Shown here in pieces: positions 32,709-39,996 of a stretch of 64,000 bases of DNA. This stretch comes from Vibrio sp. LaRot3 (GTDB lineage Bacteria > Pseudomonadota > Gammaproteobacteria > Enterobacterales > Vibrionaceae). The notes beneath the pieces are model-generated. The model was given only the letters and a program-made list of their open reading frames with translations. It ran no database searches and was not told the DNA's origin. The stretch's first letter is position 1. The number at the start of each line of letters is the position of its first letter. Location of the stretch: the NCBI RefSeq assembly GCF_027587025.1, contig NZ_JAPPTI010000012.1:25577-89576 (forward strand), written 5' to 3'. A program made the translations under genes and the position numbers.

Positions 32709-32744
32709 AAAGCCCACTTAGAATCGGGAATCTAAGTGGGCTTT
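32709..32744 (-). terminator. Terminator after carbamate kinase
   Basis: AAAGCCCACTTAGA (32709-32722) pairs with TCTAAGTGGGCTTT (32731-32744), a 14-bp stem with an 8-nt loop. A small second hairpin (GCCCTTTCGGGC) lies nearer the gene, at 32751-32762. Confidence 0.85.
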
Positions 32745-32809
32745 AGGTTTGCCCTTTCGGGCACTGCAAAGAAAAATATTAACAAGTCAGAGGCATACGC
32801 CTAACTGAG

Positions 32810-33739
32810 TTAGTAGTATTCGATACCTTCGCCTTGTTTAATTAATGTGCCTGCTTCATTGGTGATCACACGATCTAGTTCAAATAATGAACCAATCGCA
32901 GCGTGAGAACCTTTCGCTTCAACAAAGCGACATACCGCTTCCACTTTTGGACCCATTGAACCCGCAGGGAAGTTAAACTCAGACAGGCCTTTTGGTGTTG
33001 CTACCTTCATTTCTGCTTGGTCTGGCTTACCGTAGTTACGGTAGATAGAGCCATCCGTTAAGATAACAAATAGGTCTGCATTGATTTTTTCAGCAAGTAG
33101 CTCAGCCGTTAAATCTTTGTCGATCACACACTCAACACCCACGCCTTTGCCATCACGGTTAGCAACAGGAACACCGCCACCACCACAAGCGATAACGATA
33201 TTGCCTGCGCCAAGCAAGGTTTCAATTTGCTTGATTTCAACAATGTCATTTGGTTTTGGTGAAGGTACTACGCGACGGTAGTATTCGCCATCGGCTTTAA
33301 ACACTTTATCGCTCGCTGCCATCATCTCTTTTGCACGCGCTTCTGTGTACACAGGGCCAACAAATTTCGTTGGGTTAGCAAACGCTGGATCTGACTCATC
33401 AACAAGAGTCTGTGTTACTAGAGTCGCAATATCTAGGCTTTGGTCTTCGTTACGAAGCTCTTGTTGAAGCATGTAACCGACCATACCACAAGTTTCTGAG
33501 CCCAATACGTCCATTGGGTAAGGTGTGGTTTGTGGAGACACTTCTTGGTAAGCCGCATTTTGCTCCATCAATAGACCTACTTGAGGGCCATTGCCGTGCA
33601 CAATAACGATTTCGTGTTCTTTCGCGATAGCAGCAATACTTGCCGCTGCCTTTTGGATGTTTTCACGTTGGTTCTCTGCGGTAAGAGCTTGTCCACGAGC
33701 AAGCAAAGCATTACCACCTAAAGCTAAAACAATACGCAT
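32810..33739 (-). CDS. arcC: Carbamate kinase
   Basis: A 309-residue kinase that makes ATP from carbamoyl phosphate. Motifs: MRIVLALGGNAL at the N-terminus, IVHGNGPQVGLLM, MDVLGSETCGMVGYMLQQEL, VIACGGGGVPV, and CVIDKDLTAELLA near the ATP site. Start at ATG 33739 with AGGGCAG upstream; the extra 26 codons before it are not conserved. The arginine deiminase partners arcA, arcB and arcD are absent here, so it may serve another carbamoyl-phosphate source, or belong to a route whose other genes lie elsewhere. Confidence 0.95.
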   Translation of the reverse strand: MRIVLALGGNALLARGQALTAENQRENIQKAAASIAAIAKEHEIVIVHGNGPQVGLLMEQNAAYQEVSPQTTPYPMDVLGSETCGMVGYMLQQELRNEDQSLDIATLVTQTLVDESDPAFANPTKFVGPVYTEARAKEMMAASDKVFKADGEYYRRVVPSPKPNDIVEIKQIETLLGAGNIVIACGGGGVPVANRDGKGVGVECVIDKDLTAELLAEKINADLFVILTDGSIYRNYGKPDQAEMKVATPKGLSEFNFPAGSMGPKVEAVCRFVEAKGSHAAIGSLFELDRVITNEAGTLIKQGEGIEYY

Positions 33740-34073
33740 AATTCTGCCCTTTTGATTATTATTTTGTCGGGGGTAAGAATAGTGAGTTAGTCGGCGCATT
33801 TTAGTGAGCGTTATCATAGTATAACTGGATGAATAAACATGGATTTTTATCCAACAATATTCACTATGACTAATATTTCACAGAACATGGAAAAGGCGCT
33901 CATTAGCTGTTTTTTTGCTCGTAGAATTGCGAATAAAGTGCATATTCGTTGCCATACAATGAATACAAAAAATTGAGCTTTTTGCGAACAGTTTAAACAA
34001 ACTCACAAACTAGGCTATATTGATGTGCTGCAAGAGATAAATATGCCCATGTTATGCAAGGCAAGGAGGCCAT
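33740..34073. other. Divergent gap carbamate kinase / DUF924
   Basis: 334 bp without a gene. It holds an inverted repeat CGAATA-N7-TATTCG (33930-33948) and several TGAATA half-motifs, which recall ARG-box half-sites but do not make a full ArgR site. The Shine-Dalgarno AAGGAGG of the DUF924 gene is at the right end. Confidence 0.45.
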
Positions 34074-34610
34074 ATGCCACAGCAAGTTCTCGATTTTTGG
34101 TTTAAGGAACTAGAAAGCAAGGATTGGTTTGTCGCCAGTGATGACGTTGACGCTATCATTACTGAGCGTTTTTCTAACCTATTAACACAAGCGGCAGCCG
34201 CCGAACTTTTCAGTTGGCGAAGCAGCGCTCAAGGCCGATTGGCAGAGATCATCGTGCTCGATCAATTTTCTCGTAATATCTATCGCAACACCCCAAAAGC
34301 CTTCTGCCAAGATCCACTCGCATTAGCACTCGCACAAGAGGCCGTTGCACTTGGTATGGATGAATCGCTGTCTGATATAGAAAAAAGTTTTCTCTATATG
34401 CCCTTCATGCACAGCGAATCAAAACTGATTCACCAACAAGCGGTACAGTTGTTTAACCAACCCGGATTAGAGAACAACTACGAGTTCGAGCTAAAACACA
34501 AAGTCATCATTGATCGCTTTGGCCGCTACCCGCATCGCAACCAAATCTTAAACCGAACAAGCAGCGCTGAAGAAATAGAGTTCCTCTCGCAGCCGGGCTC
34601 AAGCTTCTAA
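34074..34610 (+). CDS. DUF924 family protein
   Basis: A 178-residue cytosolic protein of DUF924, a TPR-like all-helical fold of unknown function. Hallmarks: QQVLDFWFKELESKDWF at the N-terminus, LIVLDQFSRNIYR-like segment (here IIVLDQFSRNIYRNTP), FLYMPFMHSE and a KHKVIIDRFGRYPHRNQIL close. Strong Shine-Dalgarno AAGGAGG. Its stop overlaps the argO start (TAATG), so it heads a four-gene unit with argO, a VOC protein and rof. Confidence 0.93.
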   Translation: MPQQVLDFWFKELESKDWFVASDDVDAIITERFSNLLTQAAAAELFSWRSSAQGRLAEIIVLDQFSRNIYRNTPKAFCQDPLALALAQEAVALGMDESLSDIEKSFLYMPFMHSESKLIHQQAVQLFNQPGLENNYEFELKHKVIIDRFGRYPHRNQILNRTSSAEEIEFLSQPGSSF

Positions 34611-35206
34611 TGACAAGCTACTTTGCAGGGTTGGCGCTCGGGCTCTCTTTGATTGTTGCCATTGGCGCGCAAAACGCCTTTGTTTTAAAGCAGGGCATTC
34701 AGCGACATCATGTATTTTGGGTCTGCTTTGTGTGTGCCTTTTCCGATGCGCTACTCATCTCTGCTGGTGTTGCTGGTTTTGGACTACTCGTCAGCCAATA
34801 TCCGCAAATTGAAACATTCGCCCGCTACGGCGGTGCGCTGTTTTTGCTGTTTTACGGATTGAGCAATCTCTATTCTGCTTGGCAGCGAAAACACCAACTC
34901 ACTCCACAAGGCGATAGTAAAGCAAGTTTATCGAAAACACTTAGCCTATGCCTTGCGTTCACTTGGCTTAATCCGCACGTCTATCTCGACACCGTCGTAC
35001 TGCTTGGTTCAGTCTCAACCCAATATGAGGCGACTAAGCTAAACTTTGCTTTAGGTGCTATTAGCGGATCGTTCTTATTCTTTTTTGCTCTCGGCTACGG
35101 TGCACGTTTACTTGCCCCCATATTTAGACATGCCAAAGCGTGGGTCATCGTTGACAGTATCATGGGGATCATCATGTTGAGCTTGGCTTATAGCTTAATT
35201 AAGTAG
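34610..35206 (+). CDS. argO: LysE/ArgO-family amino acid exporter
   Basis: A 198-residue inner-membrane exporter with six helices. The N-terminal LIVAIGAQNAFVLKQGIQRHH and LAFTWLNPHVYLDTVVLLGS are signature segments of ArgO/LysE. ArgO exports arginine (and canavanine) in E. coli; LysE exports lysine and arginine. The argO symbol is by similarity; substrate is not proven. Translationally coupled to DUF924 by a 1-bp overlap. No ArgP gene is adjacent. Confidence 0.9.
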   Translation: MTSYFAGLALGLSLIVAIGAQNAFVLKQGIQRHHVFWVCFVCAFSDALLISAGVAGFGLLVSQYPQIETFARYGGALFLLFYGLSNLYSAWQRKHQLTPQGDSKASLSKTLSLCLAFTWLNPHVYLDTVVLLGSVSTQYEATKLNFALGAISGSFLFFFALGYGARLLAPIFRHAKAWVIVDSIMGIIMLSLAYSLIK

Positions 35207-35228
35207 TTGGGCTGCTAAGGAAGGAAGA

Positions 35229-35630
35229 ATGCTAACCATTGTTGGGCTAGACCATATCGTATTGCGAACCACCAAACTGCCAGCCATGTTGCACTTTTAC
35301 TGTGAGCATTTACGCTGCCCTATTGAGCGTACCCTGCCCGAGCTTGGCCTTACCCAATTAAGAGCGGGGAATTGCCTCATTGATATCGTTGAGGTGGAGA
35401 GTGAACTGGGTAAACTAGGCGGTAAGGCGCCAACTCAAAATGGCCGCAATCTCGATCATTTTTGCCTACAAATAGAACCGGTTGATGCACAACACTTATT
35501 AGCGTGGCTGACAGAGCACCAAATTAGCTTTTCGCCCCCTGCGGAGCGATATGGTGCTCAAGGCTTTGGCGAATCTATTTATATTGATGACCCAGAAGGT
35601 AATGTGGTCGAACTAAAACCAAGGAAATGA
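35229..35630 (+). CDS. VOC-superfamily protein (glyoxalase/dioxygenase fold)
   Basis: A 133-residue vicinal-oxygen-chelate fold protein. It has IVGLDHIVLRTTKLPAMLHFY at the start, NGRNLDHFCLQIE in the middle and IYIDDPEGNVVELKPRK at the end, which carry the usual histidine and glutamate metal ligands. Enzyme activity is unknown; VOC members include glyoxalases and dioxygenases. Third gene of the DUF924 unit, 22 bp after argO, and 4 bp before rof. Confidence 0.88.
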   Translation: MLTIVGLDHIVLRTTKLPAMLHFYCEHLRCPIERTLPELGLTQLRAGNCLIDIVEVESELGKLGGKAPTQNGRNLDHFCLQIEPVDAQHLLAWLTEHQISFSPPAERYGAQGFGESIYIDDPEGNVVELKPRK

Positions 35631-35634
35631 AAGC

Positions 35635-35883
35635 ATGATCAGTTGTAGCCAATACGATTACGTCGAAATCGCTTGTTTGTACAAATTACCTCTAAAACTC
35701 ACTCTCACCGATGGAAGTGTCGTTGAAGGTACCGCGTTTGATACCGGATATGACGAGCACAGACAAGAAGTGATCATTTTGAACAATGCTGACGTTTTAA
35801 CGCAAATCCCAACCAACACATTGGCAAGCATGACCGCTTTAACGACCAACCCACATTTCAACCATATCGACTTCCAGCAATAA
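35635..35883 (+). CDS. rof: Rho-binding antiterminator
   Basis: An 82-residue Rof/YaeO protein that binds Rho and blocks its RNA-binding site. Shows the family core: CSQYDYVEIACLYKLPLKLTLTDG, then EVIILNNADVLTQIPTNTLASM, an Sm-like beta sandwich. Slightly longer than a core unit but in family range (about 80-85). Last gene of the unit, 4 bp after the VOC gene, and closed by a terminator. Confidence 0.88.
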   Translation: MISCSQYDYVEIACLYKLPLKLTLTDGSVVEGTAFDTGYDEHRQEVIILNNADVLTQIPTNTLASMTALTTNPHFNHIDFQQ

Positions 35884-35909
35884 AAAATCCGGCCAATTGA
35901 CCGGATTTG
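35882..35909. terminator. Terminator after rof
   Basis: AAATCCGG (35885-35892), 8-nt loop, CCGGATTT (35901-35908). A-run before and T-run after let it act on both strands, facing the convergent unknown gene. Confidence 0.8.
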
Positions 35910-35932
35910 CGCAGGCGTTAAACGTTATGTAG

Positions 35933-36499
35933 TTAAATTTTATAGCAGCAATCTAGGCAGTAGTCGTCACCGTTCTTTGCGGTGAACTCTTTATCTTCGC
36001 TGCAAGCACTTGGGCGCCCTTTTACGTCCCCTTTCACTAGACTGATCCAATGACGCATTGCTGAAATACTCTCCGCTTGTGGGAACAAGGTACAAGTTTC
36101 CATTTGAATATCTTCAATGTCCATCAACTCTACACAACCTGTGCCTTTGCAGCACGCTAGGGTCAACTCAAAGTGACTGCCGTTGCCATCTCTAAACAAA
36201 ATAGACTGCGGTTGTTCTTTCTCGCCGGTATAAGCCACAAAGTGTTTATTGCATTTCAAACCACTGTGGCTGCCATCTTTGAAATAAGCCATTACATGGC
36301 GGTAGTCAATTACGTAAGCGGTTACTTCAGTATGAGAACCGTTTTCTAATGGAAACAAGCTATCTAACAACTGCTTAGAGCGCATTTGTTTTTCCATCGC
36401 TTCACTTGCGTCAATCGCTTCCACGGCAAAGACTGCTTCAGCGATAAATGGAGTTGTATTGTTTTGGATGTCGTTATTATCGATTGTCAGCATATTCAT
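35933..36499 (-). CDS. Unrecognised cysteine-rich protein with three GSH motifs
   Basis: A 188-residue protein, start ATG 36499 after GAGGGAAA. The middle (about 50-120) has three similar segments, each with glycine-serine-histidine in a DG/NG-SH context: ENGSHTEV, DGSHSGLK and GNGSHFELTL, each followed by beta-like sequence. The C-terminal half has eight or so cysteines (LACCKGTGC, ETCTLF, SACSEDKE, YCLDCCYKI). No signal peptide. The pattern suggests repeated beta units and a metal or disulfide tail, but I can name no family. It is divergent from the DUF3612 XRE regulator, which may control it. Confidence 0.72.
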   Translation of the reverse strand: MNMLTIDNNDIQNNTTPFIAEAVFAVEAIDASEAMEKQMRSKQLLDSLFPLENGSHTEVTAYVIDYRHVMAYFKDGSHSGLKCNKHFVAYTGEKEQPQSILFRDGNGSHFELTLACCKGTGCVELMDIEDIQMETCTLFPQAESISAMRHWISLVKGDVKGRPSACSEDKEFTAKNGDDYCLDCCYKI

Positions 36500-36652
36500 A
36501 GTCTTTCCCTCGTGGATAAAGCACACAACTAAATTATTCCGTTTGATTACTTCTTTCGCCGTTCATGAAACCGTCATTTCTGTTTAGTGACAAATTTGTG
36601 AACTTGCTTACTTTGTAGACTAGCGAATTTTTGACTACAATTTCACAACAAA

Positions 36653-36676
36653 AATTTTACAATGTGAATTTTACAA
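36653..36676. promoter_or_regulatory. Direct repeat at the start of the XRE gene
   Basis: AATTTTACAA occurs at 36653-36662 and 36667-36676 with a 14-bp period; the second copy ends 1 bp before the XRE start codon. It may be an autoregulatory site. A short palindrome ACAAATTTGT lies further upstream, near 36590. Confidence 0.45.
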
Positions 36677-36677
36677 A

Positions 36678-38174
36678 ATGTCTCTGTCAAAAAGCTTAAT
36701 ACGTCAGTCCCATTTTTTGGGCACCAAGATTCGTAACCTACGAAAACGTAACCATTTAACCATGGAAGATCTCTCTGCTCGCTGCATTAGAGTTAACCCC
36801 GAGTACGCACCGAGCGTTTCTTACCTATCCATGATTGAACGAGGTAAACGAGTTCCTAGCATTGATATGTTGGAAGTGATCGCGGAAGTCTTCCAAAAAG
36901 ATCCGGCGTGGTTCTTAGATGATGAACCCGCGCAGCAAGACATTACGCCAGACAAAGGCAATCGTGGTGGCATCAGCGGTATGGCGTTGGAGCCAAGCTT
37001 TCTGTTCTCCAAAGAGATTCTGCAAATCGCTATCCCTGAAATGCTGTCACAGACAGGCATTACTGGACGCCAATTTGCTCATCTGCTGATTCGTGCTCAC
37101 CAAGAAAGTCATCAAAACCATTTCCCCGATCTAGAACGCGCAGCCGAAGAAGTCGGGTTAAAACGACTCAACCTCTCCACTCAAGATTTGATGGATATCG
37201 CGCGAAGCATGGGGCTAACGATCCGTTGGGTCTCAGAAGCGCCGAAAGACGTTGTGGATGAGTTAGGAGTAAATGCCAAACAGGTGGTGACCTCCTTTTT
37301 TGAGCCACCAGGAAGCATCTACCTTAACGAATTACTCAAAGAATACCCAACGCGGCTAAAATACGATTTGGCCGTTTATATTGGCCACTGCGTGTTACAC
37401 AGCAAAGAAGGGCTAAAAGGCGTTCTGTCTGTTGGCCATGCCAATACATGGGAAGAAAACCCGCACGAAGCACCTTGTGCTGAACTCAACTCTAAGCACA
37501 TTCTACAAGCATGGCGCGATTTCGAATCGAGCTTTTTTGCGGGCGCTTTACTCTGCCCTAAAGTGCCATTTCGCCAATTGTTAGATCGCAATGGCTATGA
37601 GATTGATGTGCACCAAAAAGCAGGGGTTTCGCCTTCTGTTGCGATGCGACGCATGACGGTAGTGTCACCATACCCACACTGGCACTACTTTGATGCTTAT
37701 GGTCAAAACAAACTCAAAGCAGTTTATCGTGGTAATGGTATCCCACTACCTTGGGGCAACATGCGCAAAGTTCAAAACCCTTGTCAGCATTGGGCGGTAT
37801 TCAGACGCCTTTCAGAGCCTCAGATCGGCAGCACTGCGCAAATTTCTATTTTGCACGTTGCCAATGAGCCGCGTATTTATTGCTGTGAGTCCATTAATGT
37901 TACAGACCCTGCAGGTAACCATAGAGTGTTGTGTGCGGGCATCGACCTTAACCCAGCGATAGATGCTCAAGGTGGGCACTCTGCAACCATAGCGCAGGAG
38001 CTAAAAGCCTTGTGCGTAGCAAATGATGGCAGTGCTGTGATTCCGCGCAACATTCAAAAAGAGCTGACGACGATCGCTAAAATACTCAATATCAATTGGG
38101 TTGAGCGTGGTATTCATTCGCCTGCACAAATGATTTGCCCCACAGGAGCAGTGTGTTCACGAATGACTGAGTAA
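36678..38174 (+). CDS. XRE-family transcriptional regulator with DUF3612 domain
   Basis: A 498-residue regulator. Residues about 12-75 form a Cro/CI HTH (LGTKIRNLRKRNHLTMEDLSARC, then SVSYLSMIERGKRVPSIDMLEVIAEVF). The rest is the DUF3612 region seen in Vibrio regulators related to the short-chain fatty acid-responsive ScfR/RamB group, with cysteine and histidine motifs (YIGHCVLHS, PYPHWHYFDAYGQNKL, CPTGAVCSRM). In other vibrios such genes are often near the glyoxylate-cycle genes; none are here. ATG 36678 has no recognisable Shine-Dalgarno. Divergent from an unknown cysteine-rich protein, a possible target. Ends next to the Qrr sRNA terminator on the other strand. Confidence 0.85.
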   Translation: MSLSKSLIRQSHFLGTKIRNLRKRNHLTMEDLSARCIRVNPEYAPSVSYLSMIERGKRVPSIDMLEVIAEVFQKDPAWFLDDEPAQQDITPDKGNRGGISGMALEPSFLFSKEILQIAIPEMLSQTGITGRQFAHLLIRAHQESHQNHFPDLERAAEEVGLKRLNLSTQDLMDIARSMGLTIRWVSEAPKDVVDELGVNAKQVVTSFFEPPGSIYLNELLKEYPTRLKYDLAVYIGHCVLHSKEGLKGVLSVGHANTWEENPHEAPCAELNSKHILQAWRDFESSFFAGALLCPKVPFRQLLDRNGYEIDVHQKAGVSPSVAMRRMTVVSPYPHWHYFDAYGQNKLKAVYRGNGIPLPWGNMRKVQNPCQHWAVFRRLSEPQIGSTAQISILHVANEPRIYCCESINVTDPAGNHRVLCAGIDLNPAIDAQGGHSATIAQELKALCVANDGSAVIPRNIQKELTTIAKILNINWVERGIHSPAQMICPTGAVCSRMTE

Positions 38175-38185
38175 ACGTTGAGATA

Positions 38186-38294
38186 AAAAAAAACCAACCA
38201 CAATACTTGTGATTGGCTATGTATGAATGTGAACAATAATAAGGTTCACTAACAACGTCAGTTGGCTAGGTGACCCTCGGCTTAATAAGGGTCA
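38186..38294 (-). ncRNA. qrr: Qrr quorum-regulatory sRNA
   Basis: On the minus strand the 32-nt segment 38245-38276 contains the Qrr core shared by Vibrio Qrr1-5: GGGTCACCTAGCCAACTGAC, then GTTGTTAGTGAA, which pairs with luxR/hapR and aphA mRNAs. The 5' hairpin (GACCC...GGGTC) starts at the predicted transcription start 38294, and the RNA ends in a 10-bp terminator stem followed by nine T (38185-38193). Length 109 nt fits Qrr RNAs. A sigma-54 promoter and two LuxO-like sites precede it. LuxO-P with sigma-54 would turn it on at low cell density; Hfq is the expected partner. Not linked to luxO here, so not Qrr1. Confidence 0.95.
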
Positions 38295-38304
38295 ATATCT
38301 ATAT

Positions 38305-38321
38305 AGCATGTAGCGTGCCAA
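38305..38321 (-). promoter_or_regulatory. Sigma-54 promoter of qrr
   Basis: Minus-strand TTGGCACGCTACATGCT matches the sigma-54 consensus TGGCACGN5TGCA/T exactly. The GC of the -12 element is 12 bp before 38294, the inferred start. Confidence 0.93.
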
Positions 38322-38414
38322 CTTTTAAAAACGCCTAAATCGTACAAATACGGTGAATTAATCATCAATTTCACAAAAACCTAGTGCATAGAGCATTCTT
38401 AAGTTGCGAAATCA

Positions 38415-38449
38415 ATGCATATTGCGAATAGCAAATTCGCATTATGCAA
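38415..38449 (-). promoter_or_regulatory. Two LuxO-like binding sites upstream of qrr
   Basis: LuxO sites in Vibrio follow TTGCA-N3-TGCAA. On the minus strand TTGCA-TAA-TGCGA (38437-38449) has nine of ten bases and TCGCA-ATA-TGCAT (38415-38427) has eight of ten. They lie about 100-135 bp above the promoter, the range used by sigma-54 enhancers, and end 2 bp from the stop of the CHASE-GGDEF gene. Confidence 0.75.
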
Positions 38450-38451
38450 AA

Positions 38452-39819
38452 TCAGAACTTAAGTGTATGACTCTTCTTCACCTCATACATCCGCGCATCT
38501 GCAACACGCAGCATTTCTTCAACGTCGCTAAATTCCACTTTGTACAATGCGTAACCGACACTTACCCGCAAATTGATCAACTGCTGTTCGTAAATCACGG
38601 GCGTGTGGCTAAGCGCCTTCTCGACCTCAACGCAGATGGCATCTACATCATCCGCTTTTGATACGCGAGGCAGCAGAACCAAAAATTCATCGCCTCCGAT
38701 TCGAGCGACGACGTCAGAAGCTCTTAATGCACCTTGAATCCGCTTCGCGATAGATTGCAGCACTTTATCTCCGGCACTATGACCAAAGTTATCGTTAATC
38801 GCCTTAAACTTATCCAAATCTATATTCAGCAAAGCAAAACTATCTACGCCATTTGATTTAGCCGCCATCTCAAATTGATGGCGTAACGTAAACATGAAGT
38901 AGCGTCGGTTCGGTAACCCTGTCAGCTCGTCATGCAGCGCACGCTTATTCGCACGTCGATACAGACTAAAAATCGCGAAGAACGCGCTTAATAAGATGAA
39001 CAGAGCGCCGTAGCCTAAAACGCGCGCACCATGGCGCTGATAAGCAGGTACATCGGCTAATAGGTTTTCTTTTGCAGCAATTGAAATCATCCAATCACCG
39101 TATGGAAAATGAACATGCTCGGTGGAGAAGGCATCATCAAAGGTAGATTGCTTACCAAAAAACACCTCTCCTGATTCACCTTTGCTGTCAGTCCCTCGAA
39201 TGGCGATGTGATACTTATGAGTCAAGCTGTAAATACCCGCATCTTGAAACAGGCTCTTTAACCCAATCACCACGCTGCATACCCCCCAATAATGTTGATT
39301 GAATGGAGGATCGGTAAAGATAGGCACGCGTGCAACAAACGCTTTTCCACCTTGAACCAGTTCGACGGGGCCAGAAATTAATGTTTCTTCAATTTCACGA
39401 GCTTTTTGAATAGAACGCCATTGCTTAGGCACAGTTCGATAATCCAAACCAAGCACTCGTTCATTGCCTTTCAATGGGTAAATGTGTTTAACGACATCAT
39501 CAGGGGCTAACCCAACGACATTGATGTGTGTACTGCGCTGAATAATGTTGGTCGCTAACTTATTCCATTCAAACAAATCGACCTCAGGGTTTGCCGCCAC
39601 CAGCGTCGACAAACTGTTTACAACGTAAATATCTGAGACAATCAAAGATTCTAGTCTAGAACGAACAACCGATAACTCCTCTTTTGCATTCTGTTGCTCT
39701 ATGCCACGTAAATGTCTCAATTGATAGCTATGAAGCAGCTCCACGCCACCGACTGCAATACAAATGAGGCAAACAAAAAACAAATAAAACGACCAATGAT
39801 TACCTCGGTCAAACCTCAT
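38452..39819 (-). CDS. CHASE-GGDEF diguanylate cyclase
   Basis: A 455-residue inner-membrane protein. TM helices at about residues 9-29 and 266-288 enclose a periplasmic CHASE sensor domain (about 45-255, with WGVCSVVIGLKSLF). The cytoplasmic GGDEF domain begins near 292; the active-site motif GGDEF is at 375-379 and an I-site RASD at 366-369, five residues before it, so c-di-GMP product inhibition is expected. The N-terminal DELTGLPNRRYF is canonical. It should synthesise c-di-GMP. It is read toward the Qrr upstream region; its stop is beside the LuxO-like sites. Confidence 0.93.
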   Translation of the reverse strand: MRFDRGNHWSFYLFFVCLICIAVGGVELLHSYQLRHLRGIEQQNAKEELSVVRSRLESLIVSDIYVVNSLSTLVAANPEVDLFEWNKLATNIIQRSTHINVVGLAPDDVVKHIYPLKGNERVLGLDYRTVPKQWRSIQKAREIEETLISGPVELVQGGKAFVARVPIFTDPPFNQHYWGVCSVVIGLKSLFQDAGIYSLTHKYHIAIRGTDSKGESGEVFFGKQSTFDDAFSTEHVHFPYGDWMISIAAKENLLADVPAYQRHGARVLGYGALFILLSAFFAIFSLYRRANKRALHDELTGLPNRRYFMFTLRHQFEMAAKSNGVDSFALLNIDLDKFKAINDNFGHSAGDKVLQSIAKRIQGALRASDVVARIGGDEFLVLLPRVSKADDVDAICVEVEKALSHTPVIYEQQLINLRVSVGYALYKVEFSDVEEMLRVADARMYEVKKSHTLKF

Positions 39820-39928
39820 AGACTTCCCCTTATAACAAACCTAAAACGTACTCTTGTGGTACGTAGTGCCAATCAATCGCTGGCCTATAATTCGTTCGTT
39901 TATTACGAACTTATATTTTTATCAATTA

Positions 39929-39950
39929 CTACAAACTATAATAGTTGTAG
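39929..39950. promoter_or_regulatory. Inverted repeat in the GGDEF/alkB gap
   Basis: CTACAAACTATAATAGTTGTAG is nearly palindromic (two mismatched symmetric positions). A second, perfect inverted repeat GTTCGT-TTATT-ACGAAC lies at 39894-39910. No LexA-type CTGTN8ACAG or Ada-type site is seen before alkB. Binding protein unknown. Confidence 0.4.
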
Positions 39951-39996
39951 GGAAAATTCACCGCCTAAAAGTGGCAAATACTGATAATATTGATAC

